64,000 nucleotides of DNA, taken from positions 1 through 64,000 of the forward strand of contig SVEB01000103.1 in the NCBI GenBank assembly GCA_015057635.1. The letters are read 5' to 3'. Under the pieces are notes generated by a model, which did not search any database, was not told the DNA's origin, and was given only the letters and a program-made list of their open reading frames with translations. The stretch comes from Lachnospiraceae bacterium. Its GTDB lineage: Bacteria > Bacillota > Clostridia > Lachnospirales > Lachnospiraceae. Positions 53,914 through 63,046 of the stretch are shown one piece after another (position 1 is the first letter of the stretch; every line of letters begins with the position of its first letter). The translations under genes and the position numbers were made by a program.

Positions 53914-54882
53914 ATGATCAGAAAAGATGAACTGCTAAAAATATTCTCAATCCGTCTTAGAACCTTGCTTTCTAAAAGCTTGTTGGATTTTGAGCTGCTT
54001 CAGGAAATCAGACTGCGTGTGGATGCACCGCTTCTTGTGAAGTACGATAATGTAGAATATTTTATGGATAATGAAGGTGTGCTGACACAGAAAGTAGCAG
54101 ATGCCTTTGTCATCAGCAAGGCGGAGATAAAAGAGACAATGGAGTACATAAGCAATTATTCGTTATATGCATTTGAGGAAGAAGTAAGACAGGGATTCAT
54201 TACAATTATGGGAGGCCATCGGATCGGCATAGCAGGAAAGGTTATATTGGAGGAGGGCAAGATCAAAAGCATGAAGTATATTTCATTTATTAATATCAGG
54301 CTCTCTCACCAGGTAAAAGGCTGTGCGGACGCTGTGCTTCCTTATATATTTCGGGATGACAGTGTTTACCATACTTTGATTATCTCGCCGCCGGGATGTG
54401 GGAAGACGACGTTATTACGGGATGTGATCCGACAGCTTTCCAATGGTACGGACTTAAGCGGGAAAGGAAGATATCACAAAGGGGTTCAGATCGGCGTGGT
54501 AGATGAACGTTCAGAGATTGCGGCATGCTATATGGGGAAACCGCAGAATGAATTGGGAATTCGCACAGATGTGCTGGATTGCTGTCCGAAGGCAGCAGGG
54601 ATGATGCTTTTGATCCGGTCCATGTCACCGGCGGTGATCGCGGTGGATGAAATCGGATTAGGAGAGGACATTGAAGCAATTCATTATGCAATTGGATGCG
54701 GATGTAAGATGATTGCAACCGTGCATGGGGGATCCATCGATGAAGTGAAAGATAAGCCGCTTTTGGGGGACTTAGTGAAAAAGAGAGTGTTTGAGCGCTA
54801 TATCATCTTAAGCAACCGTGGAAGAGTCGGAAAAGTGGAAGAAATCTATGACGAGAGAGGTACAAGATTGTATTTGTCATAA
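53914..54882 (+). CDS. spoIIIAA: Stage III sporulation protein AA (secretion-type ATPase)
   Basis: 322 residues from the ATG at 53914 (AAAGGTGGGG site); an ATG at 53890 is in frame but lacks a site. Walker A is SPPGCGKTTLLRD (about 158-170), then GVVDERSEIA and the Walker-B-like VIAVDEIG. It is the presumed ATPase of the SpoIIIA-SpoIIQ channel between mother cell and forespore. First gene of an eight-gene operon. Confidence 0.95.
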   Translation: MIRKDELLKIFSIRLRTLLSKSLLDFELLQEIRLRVDAPLLVKYDNVEYFMDNEGVLTQKVADAFVISKAEIKETMEYISNYSLYAFEEEVRQGFITIMGGHRIGIAGKVILEEGKIKSMKYISFINIRLSHQVKGCADAVLPYIFRDDSVYHTLIISPPGCGKTTLLRDVIRQLSNGTDLSGKGRYHKGVQIGVVDERSEIAACYMGKPQNELGIRTDVLDCCPKAAGMMLLIRSMSPAVIAVDEIGLGEDIEAIHYAIGCGCKMIATVHGGSIDEVKDKPLLGDLVKKRVFERYIILSNRGRVGKVEEIYDERGTRLYLS

Positions 54883-54903
54883 TATCAGAACAGGAGGGTA
54901 AGG

Positions 54904-55428
54904 ATGCTGTTTATAAAAATTCTGGGCTGTGTGCTGATCATTGGTTCCAGCACGGGCATGGGTTTTTTATTTGGATCTGAGATAAAGAAGAGGATTGAAG
55001 ATTTAAAATCAGCGAAGACTTTTGCGATCCTGCTAAGCGGAGACATCCGGTATGCAAAGACAGCTCTTCCGGAAGCGTTATCGAATGTGGCAAGAAGACA
55101 TGAAGGGAGGTTAGGACCATTCTTAAAAAAGGTGGCAAAAGAACTGGATTCCTATTCAGGCACCTCTCTTTATGAAATCTGGAAAAGGGCCGTAAAGGAA
55201 GAATTGTCGAAAACCTCGCTGACTGCAAAGGATAAAGAGAATCTTTTGCATCTCGGAGAGTCTCTTGGCAATCTGGATAAGGATACTCAGGTAACAACCA
55301 TTGAATGGTATATTGCGCAGGTGGAGGAAGATATGAAGGCGGTGTCGGCAGATGCAAAGGAAAAGATTAAGCTTTATCGGAGTCTAGGAGTGTTGGCTGG
55401 CATCTTTGTGGTGGTGTTAATCATTTAG
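54904..55428 (+). CDS. spoIIIAB: Stage III sporulation protein AB
   Basis: 174 residues with an N-terminal membrane helix (GCVLIIGSSTGMGFLFGSEI), a helical soluble part with SGDIRYAKTALPEA and LGNLDKDTQ, and a C-terminal membrane helix (LGVLAGIFVVVLII). It resembles type II secretion GspF-like proteins. An AGGAGGGTAAGG site is present. It follows spoIIIAA by 21 bases. Confidence 0.92.
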   Translation: MLFIKILGCVLIIGSSTGMGFLFGSEIKKRIEDLKSAKTFAILLSGDIRYAKTALPEALSNVARRHEGRLGPFLKKVAKELDSYSGTSLYEIWKRAVKEELSKTSLTAKDKENLLHLGESLGNLDKDTQVTTIEWYIAQVEEDMKAVSADAKEKIKLYRSLGVLAGIFVVVLII

Positions 55429-55522
55429 AGTAAGGATATGTTCCGGCTGTCTGAAAAAAATGTGCGACCCGGTTTGAAATCGGAGGATCAAAAAATAGGA
55501 AAAAGGAAAGTTGGAGGAGCAT

Positions 55523-55717
55523 ATGAGCATTAGTCTGATATTCAAGATAGCAGCTGTTGGCATTTTAGTGACGGTATTAAACCAGGTCTTAAAGCAGAGC
55601 GACCGTGGTGAACAGGCATTTGCGGTCAGCCTTGTTGGCCTGCTTTTGGTTCTCTACTGGATTGTCCCGTATATCGCACAGCTGTTTGAGACAATACAGG
55701 GACTGTTTAATCTGTAG
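55523..55717 (+). CDS. spoIIIAC: Stage III sporulation protein AC
   Basis: 64 residues from the ATG at 55523 (TTGGAGGAGC site), the usual small size. Two membrane helices surround LNQVLKQSDRGEQAFAVSLV, the family signature. It is part of the SpoIIIA channel in the outer forespore membrane. An unusually long 94-base gap separates it from spoIIIAB. Confidence 0.92.
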   Translation: MSISLIFKIAAVGILVTVLNQVLKQSDRGEQAFAVSLVGLLLVLYWIVPYIAQLFETIQGLFNL

Positions 55718-55741
55718 AGAAAGAAAGATGAGGCGAAGGAA

Positions 55742-56125
55742 TTGATCAAGATTGCTTTGGTTGGAATACTGGCAGTGTTCGCGGCTATCCAGTTCAAGCA
55801 GGGAAAGCAGGAATACAGCATACTGATTGGAATTGTTTGCTGTCTGCTTATATTTTACTACGGAATCGGAAAGATGGACACGGTCTTAAAAGGGATTGAA
55901 CGTATCGAAGGCTATCTATCCATTAATGTGGAATACATACAGATCCTGTTAAAAATCATAGGAATCACCTACATATCGGAGTTTGCCGCGGCACTATGCA
56001 AGGATGCAGGCTATGCGGCTATCGCAGGGCAAATCGAGTTAGCGGGTAAATTAAGCATCATGGCAATCAGCATGCCAATCCTGCTTGCTTTGTTAGATAC
56101 AATCGAACGATTTTTCACAGCATAG
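55742..56125 (+). CDS. spoIIIAD: Stage III sporulation protein AD
   Basis: 127 residues with several membrane helices and ISEFAAALCKDAGYAAIAGQ, the SpoIIIAD signature. The start is a TTG at 55742, after a GGCGAAGGA site; no ATG gives the conserved N-terminus (KIALVGILAVFAAIQFKQGK). Confidence 0.92.
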   Translation: MIKIALVGILAVFAAIQFKQGKQEYSILIGIVCCLLIFYYGIGKMDTVLKGIERIEGYLSINVEYIQILLKIIGITYISEFAAALCKDAGYAAIAGQIELAGKLSIMAISMPILLALLDTIERFFTA

Positions 56126-56168
56126 GAGACAGTGAATGAGGACAGGAAGAAAGGAGGAGTAAAGCAGA

Positions 56169-57296
56169 GTGAAAAAATGGTTCCTTTTTACAGGCTGCTT
56201 TTTTTTATTTCTTGTATTCTGGCGTGGGGAGAATGTATATGCCGCGGACAGCCTGATGGATGATATTGATTATGAAGCCATACAAAGGGCGCTTGATGAA
56301 GCGACAAAAGGGGAAGAAACCCTTGATTTTGGAGGCTATGTAAAGAAGTTAATAAGCGGTGAAGAAAGCTTTTCCTTATCCTCCATCGGCAAGATATTAA
56401 AGGGCGCGCTTGCAAGAGAATTAAAAGGAAATTTAAACAGCCTGGTAAAACTTCTTACCATTGCGGTATTGGCAGCGGTATTCACGAATTTCTCCCATAC
56501 CTTTCAGAATTCACAGGTCGCGGAAACCGGATTCTATATTACGTACCTATTAATGTTTACCATACTGGCCGCTTCTTTTATGGCCGCAATGAGCATGGCT
56601 TCCAATACAATTGGAAGTGTGATTTCCTTTATGAAGGCATTAGTCCCGGCCTACTGCGTATCCATTGGATTTTGCATCGGCTCCGGCACGAGTGTTCTTT
56701 TCTATGAGGCAGTGCTGATTCTGATCACAACGGTAGATATTGTACTGATCAAAGTGATTCTGCCGTTAATCGGGATCTATATGATGGCGGTACTGGGAAA
56801 TCATCTTACCCATGAGGATTTGCTGTCCAAGCTGTCGGAACTGTTAGCAACCATCATAAAATGGGGGTTACGGACGTTGCTTGCAGTCGTGGTCGGTTTT
56901 GGAACGGTACAAGCCCTGATCACGCCGGCGGTGGATCAGGTGAAGCGGTCGGCTCTTATGAAAATGTCCAGCGCAATACCGGGAATTGGCAGTATATTAA
57001 GCGGCGTAACGGAAACCGTATTAGGAGCGGGGGTTCTGTTAAAGAATGCAATCGGAGTGGCAGGAGTTATCGCCATTGTGGTAATCTGCCTCGTACCGAT
57101 TTTAAAGCTTGCGATTTATGTAATCCTTTATAAGCTTGGTGCGGCAGCCATACAGCCGATATCCGATTCCAGACTGGTAGCCTGTATGTCGGCGGCATCA
57201 GAAGCCGCTTCCATGTTGATGCAGACTGTATTCGTGGCGGCGGTTTTATTTGAGATTGCAATAACAATTGTTGCAGTAGCGACGATTCGGATGTGA
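56169..57296 (+). CDS. spoIIIAE: Stage III sporulation protein AE
   Basis: 375 residues with a signal-like N-terminus, then about seven membrane helices. Conserved marks are ALARELKGNLNSLVKLLTIA, SIGFCIGSGTSVLFYEAVL, LRTLLAVVVGFGTVQALITP and KMSSAIPGIGSILSGVTETV. GTG start at 56169 with AAAGGAGGAG upstream. Central membrane component of the sporulation channel. Confidence 0.94.
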   Translation: MKKWFLFTGCFFLFLVFWRGENVYAADSLMDDIDYEAIQRALDEATKGEETLDFGGYVKKLISGEESFSLSSIGKILKGALARELKGNLNSLVKLLTIAVLAAVFTNFSHTFQNSQVAETGFYITYLLMFTILAASFMAAMSMASNTIGSVISFMKALVPAYCVSIGFCIGSGTSVLFYEAVLILITTVDIVLIKVILPLIGIYMMAVLGNHLTHEDLLSKLSELLATIIKWGLRTLLAVVVGFGTVQALITPAVDQVKRSALMKMSSAIPGIGSILSGVTETVLGAGVLLKNAIGVAGVIAIVVICLVPILKLAIYVILYKLGAAAIQPISDSRLVACMSAASEAASMLMQTVFVAAVLFEIAITIVAVATIRM

Positions 57297-57308
57297 TGGG
57301 GGGAGAAG

Positions 57309-57941
57309 ATGGTACAGCTTCTTTACAGCTGGATGAAGAATATTATAATCTTTATGATCTTGGTGACGGTTGTTCGCAATCTGTTAGGAAAGAGCAACTA
57401 TAAAAAGTATGTAGGGCTTGTAACCGGAATGCTTCTTGTGATTCTTGTGGTCAAGCCTATCATTAACGTCCTTGGAAATGAAGAATTATTTGATTTTTCC
57501 TTTCACTCATATGGGTATCAGGTGGAAGCAGAAGATGCGGGAAATATAATCTTTGATATGGAAGGAATTCGCAATGATGCGATATTTGAAGAGTATAAAG
57601 GGCTTCTCTTAGAACAGACAGAGAAGCTTTTAAATGATAAAGGGTTAACGATCCTTTCAATGGACATCGTCATTGATGAGGATCGGGAGAGTGAAACATT
57701 TGGCGGGGTGCAGTCGATGGATATCAGTGCCTCATATATGAAAGCGGAGGAGACGACTAACGTGGAGAAAATTAAAATTGACCGGATCACCATTTCTGGT
57801 GAGGAGGAAGAAGTTTTGGAGGCCGGAAAGAACATTTCTCCAATGGAAATTAATATAAAAAATCTGGTTGCGGACTTCTATAATATTGATTCAACTAATA
57901 TAAATATTAGTATACGGGAGGACCACTATGGGAGAGAATGA
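57309..57941 (+). CDS. spoIIIAF: Stage III sporulation protein AF
   Basis: 210 residues with two N-terminal membrane helices (IIIFMILVTVVRNLLG, YVGLVTGMLLVILVVKPII) and a soluble C-terminal domain related to ring-forming secretion proteins (about 120-205). It overlaps spoIIIAG by 14 bases. Confidence 0.9.
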   Translation: MVQLLYSWMKNIIIFMILVTVVRNLLGKSNYKKYVGLVTGMLLVILVVKPIINVLGNEELFDFSFHSYGYQVEAEDAGNIIFDMEGIRNDAIFEEYKGLLLEQTEKLLNDKGLTILSMDIVIDEDRESETFGGVQSMDISASYMKAEETTNVEKIKIDRITISGEEEEVLEAGKNISPMEINIKNLVADFYNIDSTNINISIREDHYGRE

Positions 57942-58557
57942 TAAGAAGAAAAAACCGCCGTTCGATTTTAAGAAGATTAAGCCGATGCAGTATCTTATCG
58001 TGCTTTTCTGCATAGGAATTCTGATCGTCCTGACCGTAGCGGATCCATTTGAAAGCAAAAAGAATGACACATCGGAGGAGAAGGCGACAACGGAGGAGAC
58101 AGTTTCCAAGGAGACAATGCTAAATTATCAGGTAAAAGAAGCAACGGAAGACAGTGATCCGGTAATCTCCTATTATGAGAAAAAATTAAAGAAACTTTTG
58201 GAAAAGATAGACGGGGTGGGAGAAGCAGAAGTCATGATTACTCTGAAGTCTTCCAAAGAGCTTGTTGTCTTAAAAGATGAGCCATATACACAGGAAAGCT
58301 TAAATGAGGTAGATGATCAGGGAGGGAGCAGGACCAGCAGTTCTGCAACGAATGACGAGGAGACGATTCTTGTGGATAACGGAAATGGAAATACGGAACC
58401 TTTTGTGGTAAAGGAGCTGGCAGCTCAGATTGAAGGCGTAGTCGTTATCGCAAAGGGCGGTGGTGACGGGGAGGTGGCTCTTAACATTGTTTCTGCTGTT
58501 GAGGTCTTATTTGGGATACCGGCGCATAAAGTAAAAGTGTTAGAGATGAGCCAGTAA
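57928..58557 (+). CDS. spoIIIAG: Stage III sporulation protein AG
   Basis: 209 residues with a membrane helix (YLIVLFCIGILIVLTVADPF, about 20-39) and a ring-building domain (about 70-209) containing LLEKIDGVGEAEVMITL and GVVVIAKGGGDGEVALNIVS. SpoIIIAG forms a large ring in the intermembrane space. The insert with SRTSSSATNDEET fits the beta-insertion of the family. Confidence 0.92.
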   Translation: MGENDKKKKPPFDFKKIKPMQYLIVLFCIGILIVLTVADPFESKKNDTSEEKATTEETVSKETMLNYQVKEATEDSDPVISYYEKKLKKLLEKIDGVGEAEVMITLKSSKELVVLKDEPYTQESLNEVDDQGGSRTSSSATNDEETILVDNGNGNTEPFVVKELAAQIEGVVVIAKGGGDGEVALNIVSAVEVLFGIPAHKVKVLEMSQ

Positions 58558-58610
58558 ATCATGCGAAAGAGTGTGAAAGGATGGTTTAAAAAAGTATGGA
58601 GGTCACATAA

Positions 58611-59537
58611 ATGAAAAACATATTCAAGAAGAATCAAATCATTATTACAGCGCTTGCTATCATGATTTGTGTAGCAGGGTATCTTAATTTTGCCAGAGAC
58701 AAAGCCGGTGAGCCAGAGGCAGAGCAGATGATGCAGCAGGGCACCCAAGGCTATTTTGCTGAAAATGGAGAAGAGCTGTATGGTGATATTTCGGACGATG
58801 ATCTGATGGCAAATTCGGAAAGTGCGTTAAACGTTAGTGATAATGGTGAGCTGATCATGCAGGAAAACGGCGTAAAAGCAGAAGATCAGGCGGCAGCGAC
58901 CCAGGAGAATCCTGCAAGCGAGACATCTGGTGGGATTATGGAAGAAGAGCTGGCAGAGCCGGGTGAGATGATAGACGAAAATGCAGCTATGGAATCTGAT
59001 ATGAATGCAGTGCCGGAAGGCGGGACAAATGCGTCTGCAGAAGAGACAGCAGCAGAAGCACCGGCTGATAGCGCATCCGGGGAACAGGCTGCAGCACAGA
59101 CTGGTGAAGAGGTAGCAGCAGCTGACGAGCAGGAAGTAAGCAATCCTGGTGAAGCTGTATTAACAAGCACCTCTTTGAACAGTAGTTTCTTTTCGACTGC
59201 AAAACTGCAGAGAGAGCAGACAAGGGCAAAACAGAAAGAAAGCTTAATGGATATTATTGCGGATACAGCTGTAAGCGAAGAACAGAAACAGGCAGCGATT
59301 GATTCCATTATCGAAATGACTTCAATTGCAGAGAAAGAGAATGCAGCAGAGACTTTACTCGAAGCAAAAGGATTCGACGGGGCAGTTGTGACCATTATTG
59401 AAGAAGATGTGGATGTTGTCGTGAACTGTCCATCCATTACCGATCAGCAGGTTGCTCAGATTGAAGATATTGTAATGAGAAAGACCGGGGCTGAAATTGA
59501 TAATATTACTATCACATCTGTAATCGTAGAAGAGTAG
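58611..59537 (+). CDS. spoIIIAH: Stage III sporulation protein AH, with long acidic linker
   Basis: 308 residues against about 220 in Bacillus. One membrane helix (about 9-26) is followed by an Ala/Glu/Gly-rich low-complexity acidic linker (about 30-185) and the C-terminal YscJ/FliF-like ring domain (about 195-308; EQKQAAIDSIIEMTSIAEKE, LLEAKGFDGAVVTIIEEDVD). The ring domain binds SpoIIQ in other species. The linker would place the ring far from the membrane. Last gene of the operon, followed by a 34-bp perfect terminator. Confidence 0.92.
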   Translation: MKNIFKKNQIIITALAIMICVAGYLNFARDKAGEPEAEQMMQQGTQGYFAENGEELYGDISDDDLMANSESALNVSDNGELIMQENGVKAEDQAAATQENPASETSGGIMEEELAEPGEMIDENAAMESDMNAVPEGGTNASAEETAAEAPADSASGEQAAAQTGEEVAAADEQEVSNPGEAVLTSTSLNSSFFSTAKLQREQTRAKQKESLMDIIADTAVSEEQKQAAIDSIIEMTSIAEKENAAETLLEAKGFDGAVVTIIEEDVDVVVNCPSITDQQVAQIEDIVMRKTGAEIDNITITSVIVEE

Positions 59538-59564
59538 AACAATATGGAAGAAATCTGACAGGGG

Positions 59565-59643
59565 AAAACATACATAATTGGATTAAGGAGGCTTTCTTTG
59601 TAGGGAAGAAAGCCTCCTTAATCCAATTATGTATGTTTTTATT
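59565..59643 (+). terminator. Perfect 34-bp hairpin terminator of the spoIIIA operon
   Basis: Arms 59565-59598 and 59606-59639 are fully complementary, loop TGTAGGG, A-run on the left and T-run on the right. It is bidirectional in form and sits about 28 bases after spoIIIAH. The stem contains GGATTAAGGAGGC, unrelated to the hairpin family elsewhere in the window except for AAGGAGG. Confidence 0.92.
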
Positions 59644-59699
59644 TCCGTATAATCCAAATGAATTGGTATATAATCATAAGAAGAGAAAAAGAAAAGTCT

Positions 59700-59727
59700 T
59701 TGCAAAAGAAAAATCTTTTGCTATAAT
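59700..59727 (+). promoter_or_regulatory. Sigma-A promoter of the asp23-nusB-xse-ispA-dxs operon
   Basis: TTGCAA (59700-59705), 16 bases, perfect TATAAT (59722-59727), with a leader of about 50 bases ending in a CAGGAGGTATC site. Confidence 0.75.
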
Positions 59728-59784
59728 AGAAACAGTTAAAACAAAGAATCGCGATATTCGCATGAAATACAGGAGGTATCACCT

Positions 59785-60177
59785 ATGAATAAAGAACTCC
59801 AAACTAGCTCAGGTTATACAATGGAGGCCTCTAATATGGTAGGAGAAGTAAAGATAGCAGATGACGTTGTTGCTACAATTGCAGGTTTAGCTGCAACTGA
59901 AGTAGAAGGCGTTTATGCGATGTCAGGCAATCTGACCAATGAGATCGTAGGAAAGCTTGGCATGAAGAATCTGTCAAAGGGCGTTAAGATTGAGTTACTT
60001 GAAAAGTCCGTTTCTGTAGAACTTTCCATTACTATGAAGTATGGCTACAGTATCCCTAAGACATCTAAGCAGGTACAGGATAAAGTAAAGACAGCAATCG
60101 AAACAATGACCGGACTTACGGTTTCCGATGTGAATATACGCATCGTTGGTGTAGACATCGAGCACATTAATAATTAA
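59785..60177 (+). CDS. Asp23/Gls24 family protein (YqhY-like)
   Basis: 130 residues. The family core is [27 protein letters not shown] and [20 protein letters not shown]. These proteins affect envelope stress and lipid synthesis (YqhY with acetyl-CoA carboxylase in Bacillus). Position directly before nusB is conserved in Firmicutes. Confidence 0.92.
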   Translation: MNKELQTSSGYTMEASNMVGEVKIADDVVATIAGLAATEVEGVYAMSGNLTNEIVGKLGMKNLSKGVKIELLEKSVSVELSITMKYGYSIPKTSKQVQDKVKTAIETMTGLTVSDVNIRIVGVDIEHINN

Positions 60178-60200
60178 AGAAAGAAAGTTTGAGGATAGAC

Positions 60201-60596
60201 ATGACTAGACGAGAAATTAGAGAACATTTATTTAAAATGTTATTCCGCAAGGAGTTTCATGATGCATCAGAAGTAAAGGAGCAGATGGAATTCTATTTCG
60301 AATCGTTAGAAGAAATTAGTCCAAGAGATATTGCATATATCAATGAGCGATTCTCAAAGATTGAAGATAAGATGGGGGAAATAGACGCATTATTAGCGGA
60401 GGCTTCAAGTGGATGGAAGTTAAACCGTATGGGTAAAGTGGATTTAAATATCATGCGTTTAGCTACCTATGAAATTAAGTTCGATGAAGAAGTGCCAGAT
60501 AAGGTCGCAATCAACGAAGCTATTGAGCTTGCTAAGAAGTTTGGTGGAGATTCCAGTGCAAGCTTTGTTAACGGAGTTTTAGCAAAGGTAATTTAA
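60201..60596 (+). CDS. nusB: Transcription antitermination factor NusB
   Basis: 131 residues from the ATG at 60201 (GAGGA site), rather than the TTG at 60189. The N-terminal arginine-rich [14 protein letters not shown] binds boxA RNA, and the C-terminal [20 protein letters not shown] with SFVNGVLAK is the family signature. It works with NusE in rRNA antitermination. Confidence 0.94.
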   Translation: MTRREIREHLFKMLFRKEFHDASEVKEQMEFYFESLEEISPRDIAYINERFSKIEDKMGEIDALLAEASSGWKLNRMGKVDLNIMRLATYEIKFDEEVPDKVAINEAIELAKKFGGDSSASFVNGVLAKVI

Positions 60597-60599
60597 TTC

Positions 60600-61805
60600 A
60601 TGGATCAGGTATATTCCGTAACGGAAGTAAACTTATATATCAAGAATATGTTTGTAAGGGATCGTGTCCTGAATCAGATCTGCATGAAGGGGGAAGTCTC
60701 CAACTGCAAGTATCATAGTTCAGGACATATCTACTTTACATTAAAGGACGAGACTGGTCAAATGGCATGCGTAATGTTCGCTGGCCAGCGTACCGGTCTC
60801 CGTTTTCGATTAGAGGAAGGTCAGTCCGTCTTAGTAGTCGGCAGCATCAGCGTATACGAGCGTGATGGCAAGTATCAGATGTATGCAAGAGAGATTCGTC
60901 TTGACGGTCTTGGCCTTTTATATGAGAGATTTGAGATGTTAAAGAAGTCACTGTATGCAGAGGGACTTTTTGACCCATCCTTGAAAAAGAAGATACCGGA
61001 GTATCCAAAAAAGATCGGTATTGTTACAGCATCAACGGGTGCTGCCATTCAGGATATCATCAATATCTCCAAAAGAAGGAATCCTTATGTACAGCTTATT
61101 CTGTATCCGGCAAAAGTACAAGGGGAAGGTGCAGCTGAGACAGTAGTGCGAGGAATAAGAAGGTTAGATGTGCTTGGCGTGGACACCATTATTGTCGGCA
61201 GAGGCGGCGGATCCATAGAGGATTTATGGGCATTTAATGAAGAGATTGTGGCAAGAGCTATTTTTGCGTGTAAGACACCGGTAATATCAGCAGTTGGACA
61301 TGAGACGGATATTACAATTGCTGATTATGTGGCAGATCTTCGCGCACCGACTCCATCTGCAGCAGCAGAATTGGCGGTGAATGATGTATCACTCTTGCTT
61401 TCTTCTTTCGTGGATTATCATTCGGCCCTAACGCAGGAGATGATGCGGAAAATTGCGCTCAAGAGAAATCAGGCGGAACAGTTAAAGATGCGTCTTGGTT
61501 ACGTGAGCCCAATCTACCAGATCAGACAGAAACGTCAGATGAGTGTGGATATGGAAGAACGATTATCACGCATGATGCATCAGGTATTAAACAACAAAAA
61601 GCATGCGTTGCACCTTTATATTGAGCGTATGAAAGGACTTTCCCCACTTCAGAAGCTTTCAAGCGGTTATTCCTATGTGGCGGATGAAGAAGGAAAAGTC
61701 GTAAATAGTATAACCAAAGTAAAAAGTGGCGATCATGTAACCATATCGGTTACGGACGGATCCATTAAAGCTGTGGTAGAGACGGTAACCCATGCAGAAA
61801 GGTAG
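60600..61805 (+). CDS. xseA: Exodeoxyribonuclease VII large subunit
   Basis: 401 residues. The N-terminal OB fold (CMKGEVSNCKYHSSGHIYFT) is followed by the catalytic domain with IGIVTASTGAAIQDIINI, IVGRGGGSIEDLWAFNEE and SAVGHETDITIADYVADLRA, then a long coiled coil and the C-terminal GYSYV segment. The ATG begins 3 bases after nusB. It degrades single-stranded DNA with XseB. Confidence 0.95.
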   Translation: MDQVYSVTEVNLYIKNMFVRDRVLNQICMKGEVSNCKYHSSGHIYFTLKDETGQMACVMFAGQRTGLRFRLEEGQSVLVVGSISVYERDGKYQMYAREIRLDGLGLLYERFEMLKKSLYAEGLFDPSLKKKIPEYPKKIGIVTASTGAAIQDIINISKRRNPYVQLILYPAKVQGEGAAETVVRGIRRLDVLGVDTIIVGRGGGSIEDLWAFNEEIVARAIFACKTPVISAVGHETDITIADYVADLRAPTPSAAAELAVNDVSLLLSSFVDYHSALTQEMMRKIALKRNQAEQLKMRLGYVSPIYQIRQKRQMSVDMEERLSRMMHQVLNNKKHALHLYIERMKGLSPLQKLSSGYSYVADEEGKVVNSITKVKSGDHVTISVTDGSIKAVVETVTHAER

Positions 61806-61811
61806 AAAAAC

Positions 61812-62015
61812 ATGGCAAAGAAGGAACAGTCCTTAGAACAGTCTTTTGAACAGTTGAATGAAATCATTGCAAGCCTTGAAAAAGAAGAGGTAAGCTTAGA
61901 AGACTCTTTCGCCCTTTATCATGAAGGCATGAAGATCTTAAAACACTGTAATGATTCCATCGATAAGGTTGAAAAAGAACTTATGATCCTAGAAGAGAAT
62001 GGAATCGACGGATAA
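61812..62015 (+). CDS. xseB: Exodeoxyribonuclease VII small subunit
   Basis: 67 residues with the family helix-turn-helix hairpin SFEQLNEIIASLEKEEVSLE, ALYHEGMKILKHCN and DKVEKEL. It lies 6 bases after xseA. It stabilises several copies per large subunit. Confidence 0.94.
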   Translation: MAKKEQSLEQSFEQLNEIIASLEKEEVSLEDSFALYHEGMKILKHCNDSIDKVEKELMILEENGIDG

Positions 62016-62038
62016 TAAAATCACCTTAAGGGGGAGCT

Positions 62039-62953
62039 ATGGAATTTAAGGATGAACTAAAAGAAAAAATTAAGATAAGTGAAGAAATCTTAAAGCGATA
62101 TCTCCCGGAAGAGACAGGGCATCAGAAGACGATTTTTTCGGCAATGAACTATAGCTTATTAGCTGGAGGAAAGCGCATTCGTCCTATTCTCATGCTGGAG
62201 ACATATAAGATGTTTTTAAAAGAGGAGAGCGCTTATCAGGCAGATATTATTGAACCTTTCGTGAGTGCGATGGAGATGATCCATACTTATTCTTTAGTGC
62301 ATGACGATTTGCCAGCGATGGACGACGATATGTATCGAAGAGGAAAGCTGACCACACATGCAGCATTCGGAGAGGCAATGGGGATACTTGCAGGTGATGC
62401 ACTTCTAAACTTTGCATATGAGACAGCAGGACAGGCATTTACAGCTTGTGGAGAAGACATTGCACTTTATAAGAGAACAACAAAGGCAATGAATCTGTTG
62501 TCTTATTATGCAGGTGTATATGGCATGGTAGGCGGACAGGTTGTGGATGTGGAAGAGAGTGGGAATCCGCTTTCCTTAGAGCAGCTGATGTTTATCTATG
62601 ACTTAAAGACCGGCGCTTTATTAAAAGCATCCATGACAATCGGTGCCGTTTTAGCAGGCGCAACGGATGAGGAAGTAAAAGCAATAGAAAGCATTGCCGA
62701 AAAAGTAGGCCTTGCATTTCAGATTCAGGATGATATCTTAGATGTGATAAGTACAACAGAAGAGCTTGGCAAGGAAATTAACAGTGATGAGAAGAATGGC
62801 AAGACTACATATGTCACACTGCTTGGAATTGATAAAGCCAAAGAAGAAGTAAAGACACGGTCCGATAAAGCAGCAGAAGAGCTGAGTGAACTAAAAAAGA
62901 ATGATATGTTTATTCAGAAACTGATTGATTTTCTGATTCACAGAACGTATTAA
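62039..62953 (+). CDS. ispA: Farnesyl/geranyl diphosphate synthase
   Basis: 304 residues of the trans-prenyltransferase family. GGKRIRP (about 43-49), the first Asp-rich motif HDDLPAMDDDMYRRG (about 86-100), GDALLNFAYE, GGQVVD and the second Asp-rich motif FQIQDDILDV (about 225-234) are intact. It builds the C15 precursor for undecaprenyl and quinone synthesis. It is followed 93 bases later by dxs. Confidence 0.93.
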   Translation: MEFKDELKEKIKISEEILKRYLPEETGHQKTIFSAMNYSLLAGGKRIRPILMLETYKMFLKEESAYQADIIEPFVSAMEMIHTYSLVHDDLPAMDDDMYRRGKLTTHAAFGEAMGILAGDALLNFAYETAGQAFTACGEDIALYKRTTKAMNLLSYYAGVYGMVGGQVVDVEESGNPLSLEQLMFIYDLKTGALLKASMTIGAVLAGATDEEVKAIESIAEKVGLAFQIQDDILDVISTTEELGKEINSDEKNGKTTYVTLLGIDKAKEEVKTRSDKAAEELSELKKNDMFIQKLIDFLIHRTY

Positions 62954-63046
62954 CCCCGCGGTCGCAGCAAACGGATCGGCGGTCATATGTAATGGCATGA
63001 TAAATTCTTAAAATTACAACTATAATAATAGAAGAAGGTGGCAGTA

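Noticed and set aside
58886..59437. 183-residue minus-strand frame inside spoIIIAH
   Set aside because: It is the antisense of the low-complexity Ala/Glu linker and gives a Ser/Ala-rich translation with no start signals.
59565..59643. Fifth member of the hairpin family
   Set aside because: The stem is a perfect terminator but shares none of the core blocks beyond AAGGAGG.
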